Part shown: one piece after another, positions 61,703 to 64,000 of the stretch
Layout: the number at the start of each line of letters is the position of its first letter
Numbering within the stretch: position 1 is the stretch's first letter
Origin: Larus michahellis
Taxonomy: Eukaryota; Chordata; Aves; Charadriiformes; Laridae
NCBI RefSeq assembly: GCF_964199755.1
Contig: NC_133930.1
Coordinates: forward strand, 63,207,962-63,271,961
Reading direction: 5' to 3'
Length of the DNA stretch: 64,000 bases
Made by a program: the position numbers and the translations under genes
Notes under the pieces: generated by a model
What the model saw: only the letters and a program-made list of their open reading frames with translations
Databases searched by the model: none
Told to the model about the DNA's origin: nothing

Positions 61703-64000
61703 GTATGTGTTTTTCCTTTATGTCAATTTATTTTGTTAATTTACACAGGTAAAATGTGGAGAGAACTTGAATAAATACTATGGAAATCTTTACAGAATAG
61801 TTTACTTAGAGAAGTCAACCTAGACTTGAAAATCTTTGACTTGTAGTTCTGTTTAAAAAAAAAAAGTCTTCTAGGTTAAGTTCCAGGAATACATATATAT
61901 ATTTTTTTTTAAATAACAGACAGGGAATGTGAGTACCTGTGTGTTGGGAAAAGAGTTAAAAAAACCCAGCTGTATTATTGCCATTGTTCCTCCAATCTTT
62001 CTGTTTCTTCACTTTCTTTTGTGCTTTTACTTCCTCTTATTTCCCTACTCCCACATTCCTTACAAATATATATAGAAAAAGTAAATGGAGTGAAATATTC
62101 TTTTTCCTTTTCTCACTTCTTTGTCTTCTTCCTCTTACTCTACTATGTGGAAATAATGTGGAGGAGAAGGAACATTTCTTTTGGAGAGGAAAAAAAAAAA
62201 AGGCCAAAAGTGAACATTTGAAGATGAAGAGATCCGTCTTGTTTATGTTCTTACTACGGAAAAAACTTTCAAGCAACCAGTTTTCCTCAGCTGGTGTAAC
62301 AAATTAGCATAATTAGTTACAGTAGCTTTCTGTGGAGTTGAAATTTGTAAGTTATCTTTGGTCAGAAAAATAGATTAAAAATGTCACCATTTTAATTTGC
62401 AATTGAAGTCTCATCTAAAACCTTATTCTTAGAATAAATGTGACTGCTTCTTTGATATTCTTTATACAATATAGAGTATGAAAGTTTTCTTAGGTAATGT
62501 AGTGATTATGCCTTAGGAAACTGATGTGTTTGTAAATGAATGTACTTTTCTATATGAATACTTTCTTTTTCTTTGTACTGCACTGTCATTCCAGTAAACT
62601 GTATGATGAATGTACGTAGGTTTTGGTCTTTCTGGTTTTTAAACTAAGCTAATATGTCACTGCTGTATCGATACAGGGTGAAACAAATGTGTTTAGTACT
62701 TACTATTGAAAGATGGTGGTGATTTTGAAGCTTTTTTTAGTTCTTCTGTGTTTTTAATCAGAAGTTGTAGGGAGGAGGTTATTCAGAGAAAGCAATCTGC
62801 TGCACAAGTAAGCTTCATTTGAGGAAAGCATGCCACTGTGAAAGAATTTGTCAGATACTGACACTTCAGAGATTTTTCTTTGAACGTTGGTGTATGCCAC
62901 TCAGTCTACAGAATACTTAGTTGACAGGACTTTTTCCAAAATACTTGCATATGTAAATCACGTGTATGGTCTAGTGTTCAGGCTTCAGAAGACATCTTTT
63001 CAAACCAGATCACAAATCAAAGATCACTGCACAGTTATCTGGCATAATATGTAGACATGCTATCTGACATAAAGAGAACACCTGTAGCTGAAAAATAAAA
63101 TATATTTACCTTTTTAGTAATAAGTAAGTAGTAGTAAAATAGGAGTTTTTAAACAAAAGATCTGGATTAGAACTGTGAAGACTTATGCTATTAAAGGTTT
63201 TGTGTATTGTTGACATACTTAGGAGCCAGGTTCTGTGGCGCATCTACAGCATTCATCCCTTTTTTTGGGCATAAAATTGCTGTAAGTTAGTGCTGGAAAT
63301 AGCTAAGCAGCATTTAGTTGTTTTACCAGATGAGTAAACTTAAGGTTCTCTTAAATTTTATGAGAAATTCAGGTTTTCTTTAAAGTTAAATTTTGAAAGA
63401 CTTTCTACTGAGACTTGACAAAATGTGGGTAGATATCTGCTCCTGGTGGGTCAAACTTAAGGGAATGGAATGACTAGGTGGAAAAGTTGGGATTGCAACG
63501 ATGGTCTCAGAAGTGCAGAGGATTCCATGCAGTTCTATGTACAAGTGCACATAATCTATCTACAAGTGCATAGAATCATACTGTTAATGTATTGAAGTTA
63601 TGTGTTCAAGAAATAAGGATATCGCTAAAGTCAACCAATTAATATGTTGTGCTAATGAAGTGATGACAACAGGATAGTTGGGTTTGGTTTTTTTGTTGCT
63701 GTTTTGTTGTTGTTGTTTGGTTTTGATTCACTCGAAGTATAAAAGATGTGTGTTCACCTCTAAAATTCTGGTAATAGTGAGACCTACCTGGGTAAAAAAA
63801 TCCCTAACATTCTGTTCCTATCTTTGTCCACCAGCTGGTGCTTGTTTGGAGCATGCCAATCTTGTTTGTATCTCTGTTTTTCAGCCTTTTTATGTGTAAG
63901 GTACATGCAAAGGGAGACTCCAGGTATGGCTATTCAAAGCAAGGAATTGTCTTGATCTGATGTTTTTAATACAAGTCTTGGAATAAGAGCATGGAACTGA
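61703..64000 (+). other. MAN2A1: start of MAN2A1 intron 6, no further exon
   Basis: This is AT-rich intronic sequence after the GTATGT donor. I looked for the next expected coding segment (Asp-Leu-Gly-Ser followed by a conserved cysteine-containing GH38 stretch) and did not find it, so the intron runs past the window edge. A pyrimidine-rich stretch spans about 61980-62140. No transposon was recognised. Confidence 0.8.

Noticed and set aside
1..64000. CRISPR arrays, tRNA or rRNA genes, prokaryotic operons
   Set aside because: No regularly spaced repeats with spacers and no tRNA-like arm and box patterns were seen; everything else indicates vertebrate nuclear DNA.

Overview
This window is from a vertebrate nuclear genome, almost certainly a bird. 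It is AT-rich, gene-sparse DNA with long introns and one strong CpG island. All but one of the recognisable transposable elements are CR1 LINEs with the avian 3' tail (ATTCTATG/ATTCTGTG-type octamers). The exception is an LTR-like dispersed repeat of a type I associate with birds. I cannot name the species. In chicken this gene lies on the Z chromosome (recalled, not shown here).

The only protein gene I can support with confidence is MAN2A1, Golgi alpha-mannosidase II, on the + strand. Six exons, at 28574-28708, 41315-41575, 50450-50594, 58054-58225, 59890-60017 and 61529-61702, join in frame. Every intron has GT-AG ends. Together they encode the first 338 residues and one extra base of a protein that is about 1,140 residues long in mammals. 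The product includes the cytoplasmic tail, signal-anchor, coiled-coil stem and the start of the glycoside hydrolase family 38 domain, with two zinc ligands and the catalytic aspartate. The rest of the gene lies beyond the right edge.

Layout: 1-27290 is intergenic. It holds one 1.3 kb CR1 copy with a nearly unbroken reverse transcriptase (5538-6845, minus), a short CR1 tail (15110-15189), simple repeats and a G-rich polypurine tract. A CpG island runs from about 27290 to 29110. It carries the MAN2A1 promoter, GC boxes and exon 1, and at its left edge an unrecognised ORF (27305-27784) whose first ~80 codons look protein-like. Intron 1 (12.6 kb) contains a CR1 3' fragment. Intron 2 (8.9 kb) contains a 3.1 kb decayed CR1 in antisense, still showing esterase, endonuclease and RT remnants, and an LTR-like repeat in sense with an internal AATAAA. 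Intron 3 has two CR1 tails. Introns 4, 5 and the start of intron 6 show only simple repeats.

I did not find a new multi-gene system. The most useful leads are the ORF upstream of MAN2A1, the unusually long CR1 copies, the sense-oriented polyadenylation signal in intron 2, and several hairpin, tandem-repeat and G-quadruplex-like tracts.
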